The position numbers and the translations under genes were made by a program. The notes beneath the pieces are model-generated. The model was not told the origin of the DNA, did not search any database, and saw nothing but the letters and a program-made list of their open reading frames with translations. Source: Darksidea phi (Eukaryota > Ascomycota > Dothideomycetes > Pleosporales > Lentitheciaceae). Taken from it: a stretch of DNA of 64,000 nt. Of this stretch, positions 11,401 through 22,481 are shown one piece after another; the stretch's first letter is position 1, and every line of letters starts with the position of its first letter. The stretch is taken from positions 124,001-188,000 of the forward strand of contig JASJFT010000026.1 in NCBI GenBank assembly GCA_030770425.1. Reading direction: 5' to 3'.

Positions 11401-12264
11401 ATTGTTAACTCGTAAGAGGCGGGAATAAATTTTGAGCTTCATTTTCCATACGCTTGTTATAGCGGGTCAATATTGTTCGAAGAGTACAAGTAGATTAGCT
11501 GTCGAGAAGTCGGTAAATAGTATTGCGTTGTTGGATCTACTGAAAGCTGCAAGAACTGCGTGTAATCAGACTTTGACGCATAAATGTTAGCTTACTCAGA
11601 ACGACCACATTAAATGCCTCCGTATTAAGAAAGAGTGCAGTTTAGCATTTTATGTGAGGCTCAAGACCTTTAGAAACAACAGCTTATTTTAGCTAGCTAC
11701 TAAGTTTAACAATAACTCTCTTCCTCACAACTATACTTCGAAGTATGGCTTATGGTAAGTTGACTGAACTGTGTGTAAGTACTGCACACAAAGGCCTACT
11801 TACTCTTGATCAATTTCATGTCTTATTACGAACATGAAATATACATCCTAGAGATAGCATGATCTAAGCTAACTTAGAAGTAGGCAAGGTTGGCACGCAA
11901 TACGTCTCAAAAGCAAGGAACTGAAGCACTTTCGTCATGAATTTCGCGTAAAAGAACATGTGAAGTATTCGTCCAATCGCATTGCTATGCAATCGAAACA
12001 AAAGGTTCTACAAAACCCAGCACGCCGGGTAGGGTAATCAAAACCACTTTCGCCATGCCATCGTAATAAAAGGGGAGGCCTGATCGCAACTCCCATGATG
12101 CCGAATCCCTCCAAAAACGCCCGAAAAAGATTCGTACACGGTCCATGGGACCTTCATTCAGTCAAGTATCCACACTCAAACACCAATTATGATAACGACC
12201 GCCCGCAGTTCTATACACAAGCCCACCATCAACGCCGTCATAGACAAACATTCACCGCTGCCAA

Positions 12265-15200
12265 CTAGTGACCGGGCCGTGGAGTGGGACGCGGAGACGG
12301 GTTATAAGTCCAAGCACCATCTCTGACAAGACGCTCGCGAGCTTCACGCTCCTTGCGCTTCTCCTCCTCAGTTACCTGGTCGTTGGCCCAATAAGCACTG
12401 CTCGTACGGTCACGGAAGCGCTTATGCCTCTCCTTGTTGGGAAAGACCTGCTCCATGTTCAAGGGGGCAATAGGGCCGAAGATCTGCTCAGGATCAACTA
12501 GCTGTTGCTGAGACAACAGCTCGCGGAGATTCGGTGTGTTGACCCAGCTTGGCTGTTCAAACTCGTTCTCGGAGTCCTCGTCTTCGGAATCTGTTAAGAT
12601 CTCTGGCAGCTTAATGTCTTCACCATTTTGATATTGCAGCTGCGGTGGCTGGGCCGGCTGAGCTGGTTCGGCAAAAGGGATCTTGCCCTTTGCGAAATGC
12701 GCATGACCGGGAGTGATCGGGTTCATCTTCGCTTGCTGCGATGGGCGCTTGGCGGGCCTGTGGAGTGACTCATCGTTCTCTGGTTGGAACGGACGTTTGA
12801 TCGGTGGTTTGGCAGGGTTGATCGGTGGAACATTGATACGATTTACGTCTTGGATTGTTTGCATTCGTGAAACAGGTCTGGCCGCAGCAAGATCTGCACG
12901 AGGTTGAGCAGCAGGGGCTTTTGCTTTCTCCATTGGCTTCTCCATAACCTTCTGTGGCTGTGTTCGACCTAGGCGAGGGACAGGTTTAGCGGGAGCAGGT
13001 GCGGGTTTCGAAGAGGATGCCGACTTGGATGACAGGGCAGATGCTGGCCTAGCAGTTGCGGTTGGAGTGGGTCTAGATGTAGGAGGAGCAGCCTTTGGTA
13101 CTGCATGGGCGGACTTAGGAGCAACAGGGAGTGCTGCAACGGGAGCTGTAGGAGGAGCATGCCTGGAAGCCGCAGGAGGAGCTTGTCCATATCGACTGCT
13201 GTTGAGCTTGACCATGATGTGTTGAGGTTTGCTCTTGGGTAGAGTATCTTTGCTGGCAACTTTGGTAAGCTTCCTCGGCTCTCTCAGCTTATGACCAGTA
13301 GCGGGAGGGTTACTCTTGGGGGGAGGTGGAGGAGGCATCTCGTCTGCCGAATCAGGGTCCTGGATCTTTGCAGCGGTATTCATCCGAGTTGTCCCAGGTC
13401 GAGACTGTGTCTGCGGGAGAACGGAAACTGGGGTCTTTGTCGCTGCAGCGACGGCCGCCTGTCTCATGCTCTGCTGAGAAGCCATCGCAACTGGCGTCTT
13501 CGCATTGGCGAGCTTTGTCTTCTGGTATTGAACAGCCTTGGACTGCTCCTTTTCACGCATCTCTTTCAGTCTCTCCTCAGTGCGTGACTTCTCTCTCGAT
13601 TCCTTCTCCCGGGCCTCCTTCTCCTTTCGTTGCTCGCGCTCGGAGGAGCTGCGGATGCGTCGGTTGTTATCCTTGGTGGGGCTTCCAGGCATCGCGGCAA
13701 CCTTTGACTTGCTGGATTTGAGAGATTCTTTGGAAGGTGATCGCAGATGCGAGAAGATGGAAGTACCAACCTTCTCAGTGCGTTTCGGGCTGCCGAAAAT
13801 GTCATCGCTAGATTCCTGGGCCTTCAGCTTCGGTCGCACCGGACTCTCGTTAAGCGCATCAAGCTTGACTTGAGCGCTCGTTGCACTTGAACCAATGAGT
13901 TTCTCCTTTGCTACACGGAAAGCTGAATATAATTTAGCCTTTGAAGCGCTGAGGGGACCATCCATATATTTCTTACCAGTCGGGGAGCCTGCCGGAGTGG
14001 TTGACTCCACGACTGTGGAAAGGTCCGGGTTTGAAACTGAGATTGGCTTAGGAAGGGACTTCTCTACTGGCGTTGGCTGGGCGTCTGCAGAATAGCTCTT
14101 GCTTAAAGGAGGCCGAGCAAAGTAGGGCACTGGAGCCGTGGTTCGGATGGGCGAGATCCAGTCATCGTCATCATCGTCATTGTCCTGCTCAGGCCCTGCT
14201 GCAGATAGATACGGGTACGTTGGCTGCGACACTTGTTGGACCGTTGGCTGTGATGGCACCGCAGGCTCCTTCTGTTGTGAAGAAGCAAAGCTCTGGGCTT
14301 GAGTTGACTGCGACACGATGTTTTGGCTAGTGCGCTTTGGAGCCTCCTTCTGCTGCTTTAACATGTTGATACGGTCGAGGAGACTCTGCGTCGTAGCCCT
14401 ATTATGTTGCTTGGTAGTCTCGGATTCCTCACGGAGAAGCCCTGGTCGCTCCTCATCCAGGTCCATTGTGTCGTCATGCTGCATTTCGGCTTGCTGCAAC
14501 TGAGAGCCTCCAAGACTCTTGCCTCCAGTAAAACGGCCCAAGTTGCTGTTTCGTGCCTTGTGCTGGTCGACGTGGCTAGTCCGGGAGACGCGGTTACCCA
14601 TACTCTTTTTTGCGATTAATGGCTCACGCGCAGGGAGGGATGCAAATGTAAGGCTACTCTTCCTAACAAGCGGCTTCACCGGGCTGGAGCCATCTGAAGG
14701 CGAACGAACGTCATCATCAATGTCCATCTGATCGTCCTCTATGTGGTGGTGTACGACAGTGTCATCTCCTTGTCCCGCATCTTCCGAAACAGCGCGAGCA
14801 GGAGCAACGAAAAGCTCAGTGGGGACGATACTCTTTGGCTCGGGTGCATGTGCGCGCTGGTTCGCAGTGTCAAGCGCATCGTGTGTCTCCGCAGAGATGC
14901 TATACGCTTCTGAGGCTGGTCCGGGCGGGCAAGGAAATTCTGGCATGTCGTCATGCATAGCAGCATCTTCATCGGCTGAGCTCAGTTCGTACCGGATGAC
15001 AGTGTCCTGGGCGTCGGACTGCGTGACATCGGGCTTGCCGTCATCAATGTCCATCACGTCGCCATCGAACTTGGCGCGCAAGTCTTCCTTAGATGCGTTC
15101 TTGCTCCCGAATGCTTCCTTCGCCGAAACGAAGGACTCGCTAGTGTCGCGTCGCTTTACTTCCTCGAGTCGGATTGACCGCCTGAAAGACTGAGTAGCCT

Positions 15201-15956
15201 GCGTCGGCTGCGTGGACTGCGTCTGGGGTGGCGAGAACACGTCGTCCTCCTGTGTCATGGCCGTGTTTTGGGTCGAGGGCGCTGGGCTGAACTGCACTGG
15301 GACGGTCGAGTGGCTGGTGCCGGGCCGGGGCTCTGGCGACGCGATGTGACTTGTGTATGCATGGTGGCTGCTCTGCTGGTTCTCTTTGCCCTTGCCAATG
15401 ACCTTAGAGAATAACGGCTGCGGGATGGGTGACTTCGCGGCCGGGGACTGGGCCGGGGCGATGTTCTCGCTGTCCTCGGCGATGTGGAAACGGGCCTTCG
15501 CAATGCTCTTCTGCAGGTTGTTCGCAAGACTCTGCTCGGCCGGGCTTGGTCGCTTCTGCGAGTTTGCGGCGAGGAGGTTTCCAAGAGGCTGGGTCAAAGT
15601 CAGCAGCTCGTCACGCACAAGATGGAAGGAGGCTAGACATACCTGACGCGGTTCAGCGGCCTTCTTGCGCGCGGTGCGGGGCGTCTTCCCACGCAGCTTT
15701 CCGGGCGTTTTGAAGACATCTAGCTTGTTCCTGAGGTCATGTTAGTACAAGCGCTGGCCGAGGTGGCAGGCGCGACCTACTGTCCGTTCGATGCGAAGAT
15801 CTCCGCCATGTGCTCGTTCAGCCACTCGAACTCATTGCGCATGGAGTAGCTGAAGTCTTCCAGTTCCTGAGCCACCAAATCGTTCGACTGATGTCGCTCG
15901 TCGAGGATCCATTGCGCAGACCCAACGGTGGGAGCCTTGCTGCGAGCGACAGCCAT
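12265..15956 (-). CDS. SLI15: INCENP / Sli15, chromosomal passenger complex scaffold
   Basis: Exons 15956-15781, 15730-15643 and 15588-12265 join in frame to about 1195 residues. The N-terminal 60 residues (WILDERHQSNDLVAQELEDF, then NEFEWLNEHMAEIF) match the fungal INCENP segment that binds the Survivin/Borealin-type subunits at centromeres. The middle is long, disordered, Ser/Pro/Lys-rich, with a charged helix (EKEAREKESREKSRTEERL) like the single-alpha-helix/microtubule-binding part. The C-terminus carries the IN-box that binds and activates Aurora/Ipl1: LPEILTDSEDEDSENE, then PSWVNTPNLRELLSQQQ, and a final basic stretch. Function is known from the family: targeting Aurora B to centromeres and the spindle midzone. 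Introns are canonical. The gene is head to head with the acyl-CoA dehydrogenase, 536 bp between starts. Confidence 0.88.
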
Positions 15957-16492
15957 GGGTGCGGTCGCTGTTGTCGTCTAAACACGCGTGTCGCGACGAG
16001 GCAGGTGCGATCGAGGGGAGATGTGCGCGCGGACAGGCTAGCTGAGCATGGCGTATTCGAATTTGGGAGTGAAATTGCACAATGTCCGCGTTGCGGGTCG
16101 GAATTCGCGCGGCGTGGAAAGTTGTAGAGGGGATCTGTGTTGTGGGCGGCTGGAGCAATAACAAACGATGCACGGTGGCACGTGCGCCAGCCAAGCTCGC
16201 GAGCCGCTACCCCATCCAAAGGGTTCGGATGGTTGCAGGCTATGCTTCCACTCTTTCGCGATGACTGCGGGACTTGTTCTTTATAATTGTCAAGTATTGG
16301 ACATGGCAGGCTCTGATAGACGCGGTGGCTCTAGGCCTTAATCTTCGAACCCCTTGGCTGGACGGTTTTCTCTGCACGAGGAAGACCGAGGATGTGTATG
16401 CACTTATATCCGTCGCAATCAATCATGGCTTCATCACATCTCTTCCACCCCGGTCGCCCAACCGTGTAATCTTTTTCCTCTCATAAGAAAGC
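15957..16492. promoter_or_regulatory. divergent promoter region, INCENP / acyl-CoA dehydrogenase
   Basis: A 536-bp gap separates the two start codons. No specific motif could be assigned with confidence; the half near 16493 is pyrimidine-rich. A shared promoter is inferred from the layout only. Confidence 0.45.
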
Positions 16493-18225
16493 ATGGCGTC
16501 AAAACTCTTATCCAAACCTCTGTTTGTAACCTATATTCCCCGCAGTATACGAGCATGTAGACCGAGGTTCTGTAATCGTTCCTGGAATCAATCAAGATGC
16601 TTCTCCCTTACTACATCCCCCCGCCTCATGGAGATGTCTGGCTTTACTCAAGAGCAGCTCGATGTGCGAGAGGCCGTCTCCAAGATCTGTTTCCAATATC
16701 CCGATGTCAGTAGACCTATCCCTCATATTTCGACGCAATTGACACATATAGGAATATTGGATGGAGCACGACAACACCGGGGAGTATCCACAGGGGTTGC
16801 ATCGAGATCTCGCAAAAGACGGGTGGATTGGCATTGCACTGCCCGAAGAGCTTGGGGGCGCTGGGCTAGGTATATCAGAGGCGACGATGATGCTCCACAC
16901 GATTGCTGAGTACGCTTGGGGGATCGATGAGTCGTTGCTCTTTTCTAACTAAAAGCAGGAGCGGAGCGGGCATTGCCGGAGCACAGTCAATTCATGCGAA
17001 TGTCTATGCAACACAGGTAAGGCGAATCCGCCACCCTTAACCCACCACGAATACTGACAGACATAGCCCGTTGCCAAATTTGCCACGCCAGAGCAACGGC
17101 AGCGCATGCTTCCAGATTTGGTTGCTGGCAAGACGAGGACGTGCTTCGGGGTGTATGTCCTCCATCGGTATCCGCAATATCGGCTGCTAATTACTTCGTA
17201 GAACTGAGCCGAACACTGGTCTTGAAACCCTCAAACTTCGCACATTTGCGAAGAAAGATGGCAATAGCTATCTAGTATCCGGCCAGAAGATGTGAGTTGG
17301 CAAGTCTAGAACCTGACTTTTACCTAACCTAGCCAGATGGATTTCCTCCGCCCAAGTTGCCACTAAAATGGTTCTCCTAGCCAGAACGACCCCATTAGAA
17401 GAAGTGAAGAAACCTTCAGAAGGTCTTTCGCTCTTCTTCGTTGATCTCGACAAATCTGCTCCCGGTCTTGAGCTCAAGCCTATCAAGAAAATGGGCGGAC
17501 GGGCTATTGACGCCAACGAGGTCTTCTTTGACAAATTCCGTATTCCAGCTGACACCCTTATTGGTAAAGAAGGGAAAGGCTTCAAGATCGTCTGTGTGAG
17601 CTTGATTTCAATACTGCATACTTGCTGACTGGAAACAGGTCCTGCATGGTATGAATGCCGAACGGTGTCTTCTTGCTGGAGAAGCTTTAGGCATCGGGTA
17701 TGCAGCTCTAAAAAGAGCGGCCAAGTATGCCAGAGAACGGCAAGTCTTTGGTCGTCCAATTGGCCAGAACCAGGGCATTCAGCATCCACTCGCATCTGCC
17801 TTCATGCATCTTGAAGCCGCTAAGCTCGCGACCTATCACGCTGCGCGATTGTACGACAACAGCTCCTCGGATTCTTCAATAACCCAGCGTTCTATAGGAG
17901 TTGCATGTAACTCTGCTAAATACCTGGCAGCAGAGGCAGCCTTCAGTGCTTGTGAGCGAGCGGTAAGTGGAAGCATACTATCGGCCAACCAAGAATACCT
18001 CCATAGTATTGACTCGTGAACAGGTATTAACACATGGCGGGATGGGATATGCCCAAGAATACCACGTTGAGAGGTACCTAAGAGAGGTCTTCGTTCCACG
18101 GATCGCACCTGTCAGTCGGGTAAGATTGTAGCAATAGAGCAGAGAAGCCAGATGCTAACGTACTTTAGGAGATGATCATGAACTATATCGGAGAGAAAGC
18201 ATTGGGGCTGCCACGTAGCTATTGA
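16493..18225 (+). CDS. acyl-CoA dehydrogenase family protein, probably mitochondrial
   Basis: Nine exons (16493-16705, 16752-16909, 16959-17016, 17067-17152, 17202-17291, 17337-17595, 17639-17962, 18024-18119, 18169-18225) join in frame to about 446 residues. The first 45 residues are Arg/Ser-rich without acids, like a mitochondrial presequence. Hallmarks of the fold follow: GWIGIALPEELGGAGLG, TEPNTGLE, GQKIWISS, the beta-domain PIKKMGGRAIDANEVFFD, and the helical domain ALKRAAKYARERQVFGRPI and HGGMGYAQEYHVER (FAD/substrate region). The enzyme should oxidise an acyl-CoA thioester with electrons passed to ETF. Oddity: the motif that carries the catalytic Glu in medium-chain enzymes (IYEGT) is here IAPVS, so the base must lie elsewhere or the chemistry differs. 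Substrate is not predictable. Confidence 0.87.
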
Positions 18226-18526
18226 ATAATTCTTGTTGACCGTACCCTCGTTGGTCGTTACAGTCATCATGCTTAGTTTGTCGGTCTCAGGTCGCATGTC
18301 TTGGCCGTTCCAGACTGTCGTGCTCAACGACCCATCTTTACGCCCCGAAACTCTGGCTCGCATCGCTCTACAACCACGGTATAACCAAGTGCTAATCTCA
18401 GCACAGGTTGCCTCCCAACGTATTTCAGACAAGTCCATTGTGTGCATCACGCTTGATATCCTCTTCAAGTTTCTTTCCAATAACATTCTGCGCTTATCAC
18501 CCTTTGCCGGTGTGCATCAGCCAACA

Positions 18527-21040
18527 ATGAACCGCACAACAGTCAACGAAGAGCTCAAGCGACAGAGAAGCAGCACCCCAGCCGCCTCGAACGAAAATGG
18601 AGACAGCGCGCATTCCTTGAGATGTAATGAAAATCGGAGCACCGTTAAGAACTGTTCTTCCTCGCCCAGTGGTCCAAAAACACCGCGATTAGGAGAGGGC
18701 ATGCGATCTCAAACAGGAATCTGCCCGGATTCATCTCACGTCAGCGAGGGCGAACCCAACTCCAGGACCTCATCGAGGCTGTCGCCTACATCCGCTGCAA
18801 GCTCGAACATGCCGGGTGGCTGGCCCTCAGAACACGCAGAGTCATCGTCGCGGACTTCGTCGAGCCTTGGCTCCCAACGTTCCTCTGGCACTTGTTCAAG
18901 GTTGGAGACGGCCACGTGTGGTGCTATACCTCCACACGCCCGACGTATGGCCTTCCCTCCAGATCACAGCGGTGCAGACGGCTTGAGCCGCCAGCAGGCA
19001 GCCTGTGGATATCGTGAAGGAGCAGTTGTATCCTCTCCAATTTCCAGGGACCGGGACGGAGACATCATCATGATGGAGTCTGGAGTCTCGGTGCCTCCTA
19101 TCACTGGAAAGTCCGCTCATCCGGTTACCATTCGCCGCAAGGTAGAAGCCACTTCTTCCAAGCCTCGTGTCTTAACGAGGCAAAACTCCAAGGATATTTC
19201 CTTCGAGGCTCTTACCAAAGAGAACAGTACTTTGCCAGCGCCGGTCGTGACGGCGAATGAGCTTTGTATTCTAGTCTCAGACAATAAAAGTCAAGAACAC
19301 AAACTTGCAGAGGTCGACCTGTCCGAGAAGCCCAAACAGAAAGTCAGATTCGTCTCGCTACCCAAGCCCTGCTCCCCAACGTCGCAGCCGGCAACACGAC
19401 CACCAACACCAGCTCTAGCACCTCGTACCGCCACAGCCGACTTCCAGTATGGGTGTGACTCAAGCGAAGCGGCTCTTCGCCAGCACCGAAGGACCAACCC
19501 GTCACTAGCTAGCTCCCCAGCATACGAAGCGCGTAAAGAGCCCGAGGATGCTCTCACCGCGCCGGAATTACCTGTAACACCGGCTACCCCTTCTCTCCCC
19601 CTGTCTCCGTCTCCTTTCGATCGTTTGGGTGATATTAGTTCCGCTCCAGCAGTACAACAGGACATCAATAACTCGCCCAGAAGAGAACACACTGCACGTG
19701 TCGTTGCAGACCGGGCAGAACTTTCATACAAACCCTCCGCCACATCTGGTGCTGAGCGTGTGACAGAGTCCGCTAGGTGTGTACAAGCAGCATCTAGGCG
19801 CTTCTCGGAAACCCAGGCTAATTGGTATTATCCCGGAAGCACCTCTCCTTCTATAAGCCACCTCAGTCCGTCTCCAGAAAACGAGGGGGCACAACATACC
19901 TTTGTCTGCTGTCATTGCGATGGCCCCATCCTCCTATCTTCACTGGAGTGGCATAGGTGTTCGTTTACGCCTTCTTCCGTGACTGATCACATTCCGTATA
20001 CGTCTTCCATCCGTGCTGGACCTCGTACCAACCGAGCGCTACCGGACCTACCACTTCCTGTGCCACATGTGCCAACCCTATCACAACCATTCTACGGGCA
20101 ATGCCCACCAGCCCGGGACGTAACACGTCAACGGTTGCACGACAAGCTGCAATGCGAGTACGAGGCTGAGTCACCAACAATAGCCAAGAATCGTCAGATG
20201 CGGGCTGAGTGGGACATTGAGCCATTGAAGGAGGTGGCGAAGAAAGAGAGACGCGTGGAAGAAAGGATGAAAGCTATAAAAGAGGAAGAGGCAAAGGAAC
20301 AGAAGAAGAAAGAGAAGGCATCACCGCCTATCCCTGACGTCTCAGGTCCACACTGGAGAAGCAGGATGCAGACACCCTGGGAGCGCGATGCGTTCAGTGT
20401 GCCATCTAACGGTGTCCCCGCAGACGTAGTCGGCGTCCCAGCCTCGCAAATCGGGCAGAAGAGCGCACCAAAGAAGGAGGAGAGTGAGGCGTCAGGTGTG
20501 AATGTACGCTTGACAGAGGATGCTCTTGCTCATCGTTCTGCTACTACACCCATCTCGATCCCCACTCCAACCCTGGCCAAAACGCCTTCCACACCGGCAC
20601 TAGCATCAGCGCCGACCAATTTGCCGCTGCGAGCCAAAGCACCACCGTCCGAGACGAAGCAAGACGCCACTCCCACTCCCGTACCACCCCCCACAACCAA
20701 CAACCCCACTCTCTACACCGCTCCCTCCCCTCGTCCTACCCCAACCCCAGCATCCCACACCACACCTCCGCCTCCCCCACACGACCCATCTCCTCCGTCC
20801 GCGCTTCCACCATCCCACCAAGCACCGCGCCTCACCTCTCCCCAAAAAGCAGCCATCCAACCACCCAAGCCTGAACCTCAGGCCGATAGCATAGCTAAAC
20901 CAGAGGTTACAGCTATAGCCATAGCCAAGGGAGACCTCGACGGCATTCCGCTCTCCCCGGCCATCGACATCGAGGACGGGGACTGGATGCGAATCGACGA
21001 AGAAACCGATGCTGGCGAAGAGTGGGAAGTCGTCGAATGA
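18527..21040 (+). CDS. large disordered protein with a Cys/His motif, function unknown
   Basis: An intronless frame of 837 residues from the ATG at 18527 (acaATGA); the frame is also open upstream to 18233 but that part lacks an ATG in a good position and looks like leader. Most of the protein is Ser/Pro-rich and disordered. Around residue 465 there is FVCCHCDGPILLSSLEWHRC, a CxxC followed by HxC that could bind one zinc. A charged helix (KEVAKKERRVEERMKA) lies near residue 570, followed by a Pro/Thr-rich low-complexity tail (residues about 690-790) and an acidic end (DGDWMRIDEETDAGEEWEV). No family was recognised. Confidence 0.7.
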   Translation: MNRTTVNEELKRQRSSTPAASNENGDSAHSLRCNENRSTVKNCSSSPSGPKTPRLGEGMRSQTGICPDSSHVSEGEPNSRTSSRLSPTSAASSNMPGGWPSEHAESSSRTSSSLGSQRSSGTCSRLETATCGAIPPHARRMAFPPDHSGADGLSRQQAACGYREGAVVSSPISRDRDGDIIMMESGVSVPPITGKSAHPVTIRRKVEATSSKPRVLTRQNSKDISFEALTKENSTLPAPVVTANELCILVSDNKSQEHKLAEVDLSEKPKQKVRFVSLPKPCSPTSQPATRPPTPALAPRTATADFQYGCDSSEAALRQHRRTNPSLASSPAYEARKEPEDALTAPELPVTPATPSLPLSPSPFDRLGDISSAPAVQQDINNSPRREHTARVVADRAELSYKPSATSGAERVTESARCVQAASRRFSETQANWYYPGSTSPSISHLSPSPENEGAQHTFVCCHCDGPILLSSLEWHRCSFTPSSVTDHIPYTSSIRAGPRTNRALPDLPLPVPHVPTLSQPFYGQCPPARDVTRQRLHDKLQCEYEAESPTIAKNRQMRAEWDIEPLKEVAKKERRVEERMKAIKEEEAKEQKKKEKASPPIPDVSGPHWRSRMQTPWERDAFSVPSNGVPADVVGVPASQIGQKSAPKKEESEASGVNVRLTEDALAHRSATTPISIPTPTLAKTPSTPALASAPTNLPLRAKAPPSETKQDATPTPVPPPTTNNPTLYTAPSPRPTPTPASHTTPPPPPHDPSPPSALPPSHQAPRLTSPQKAAIQPPKPEPQADSIAKPEVTAIAIAKGDLDGIPLSPAIDIEDGDWMRIDEETDAGEEWEVVE

Positions 21041-21420
21041 TTAGGGAACAAAGTGGGCGCTGAAGCGATCTGGAGGTGTTACTGGCGTGGGGTGTTGGCG
21101 TTGGCGTTATTAGGTTGACTTGATGTAAAGGCAACTGGAAGGATATGTGCGAACTAGTGTGAGGGCAAAGGTAAGATGGATTCAAGCGCTCACGAGTTAG
21201 GAGTTAGCAATTATCTAATAACAACCCCTTCAAAGCAACATCTTATCCTGAAAGCACAATTATAGTGTGCTGTTACTATTATGTATTACAAATTTTGTTA
21301 ACCTATCGAAATGACCAAAAGGTGCCCTCATTTCAGTGTATGTATGCTAGAACGCTGCAAATCGCTAAATCCGATGCATACCAAATATGTTCGAGAACGA
21401 CAGACGCTCAAGCGTAGAGA
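21041..21420. other. short intergenic gap, convergent 3' ends
   Basis: Separates the ends of the 837-residue protein (+) and the Cys-rich membrane protein (-). AT-rich near 21210-21300, consistent with 3' untranslated and polyadenylation sequence. Nothing else is seen. Confidence 0.5.
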
Positions 21421-22481
21421 TCAACCAGGCGCCTCATGCACTGGTGTCCCCGCTGTTTCCACGACCCCAAAAAGTGTAGCCTCATTCATCCTCCGTCTCC
21501 CATTAATCTCTCTAAACCCGCCATCGATTCCGCAATCATCTGGGCTGCCCGGCTTCCACATTGTATCCTGCTCTTGCCATGGGCTCGTAGGCGAGAAGCC
21601 ATTAGGATTGTATTCGGTCACTCCAGGAACCGGGCCGGATGGATTGCTCACCCACGACTGGTGGGCGGCCGCTTCCCTCTTCTGCTTCCGATCGCGGAGT
21701 ATGAGGAAGACGATGAGTGTGATGATAGCGCCTACGACGACGAGACCGCCTATCGCACCGCCGACTATGGCGGGTATGTTGTTTGATTTTGAGGAATTAT
21801 GTGTAGCGGGCAAGGGCGTGGACTCTACAGTCGGACTTGGCGTCGCTGTCTTTGTGGTCGTCTTCGTCGATGCTTCCGGGGTCGAATTCGGATTGACGTA
21901 TCCGGAGTACGTCCGTTCGACGGTAGCGGTCGTGGCTTCGGAGGCGCATCCGTATTCCGTCAATGTGGAGACCCTCGCGGTCGAATATACGTAATACCAT
22001 TCGTAGCATTCGGGGGCTTCGGAGCCAGTGCATTTCGCGATAAAACCATTGCTCGAGCATTGCTCATCCGTGCAGCTGGCGGACATTTGGCTGGAAGGGA
22101 TGCATGATGTAGGAATTGTGCAAGCGGAGAGACCGCCAGACGGACAGCAACCGTGGACAGCGTAGTAGGTATTTACAGCGCAATTGTCGCCGGAGTTGTG
22201 GCATGTTAACGAGGAAGCTGGGGAACTGTTAGTGGGTCCGTCTGGTGTGAGTGTGGTTGGGTCCAGAGCTTACAGGAAATGCCGGATAAATATCCGCACG
22301 CCTCAGCTTCGACGGCGCGCCTGGAGAGCTCGAGAATACCGACATCTGGAGCTTGCGTCGGCGCAGGACTCCAGCTATCGAAGGCTGGCATTACGAAAGT
22401 AGGCTCCGGAAGAGCCCAGGGAAAAGCCGCGGCCGCCGCCAGACGCGGTGCGAGCAAAGCGCAAAAGGCGTATGTCGACAT
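21421..22481 (-). CDS. secreted-side Cys-rich, single-pass membrane protein
   Basis: Exons 22481-22274 and 22217-21421 give about 334 residues; the intron runs from GTAAGC to CCCCAG with a CTAAC branch point, and the phase fits. The N-terminus (MSTYAFCALLAPRLAAAAA) is a signal peptide. A Cys-rich ectodomain follows (LTCHNSGDNC, HGCCPSGGLSACTIPTSC, SASCTDEQCSSNG), then a Thr/Ser-rich linker and one transmembrane helix at about residues 235-260 (IVGGAIGGLVVVGAIITLIV) with a basic stop (RDRKQKR) and a short Pro/Gly-rich tail. The layout resembles fungal cell-surface sensors of the Mid2/WSC kind and many small fungal membrane proteins; no specific family can be claimed. Confidence 0.75.

Larger units (their letters stand above)
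9337..12264. other. 2.9-kb AT-rich intergenic block with decayed sequence
   Basis: From about 9860 the DNA becomes AT-rich and rich in TA steps (for example 10700-10800, with repeated tata and atag strings). No intact gene was found. It contains the decayed reading frame at 11125-11400, a short perfect hairpin at 10894-10914 and a direct repeat near 10968/11003. This composition is what RIP leaves behind in old repeats. The right end (12000-12264) is the 3' flank of INCENP. Confidence 0.6.

Noticed and set aside
12713..15646. Several plus-strand frames of 60-150 codons inside the INCENP gene
   Set aside because: All are antisense to a well-supported INCENP coding exon and encode low-complexity Ser/Leu/Gly strings.
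18112..18486. Minus-strand frame of 124 codons between the acyl-CoA dehydrogenase and the disordered gene
   Set aside because: Overlaps the last exon of the dehydrogenase and has no domain; best read as intergenic.
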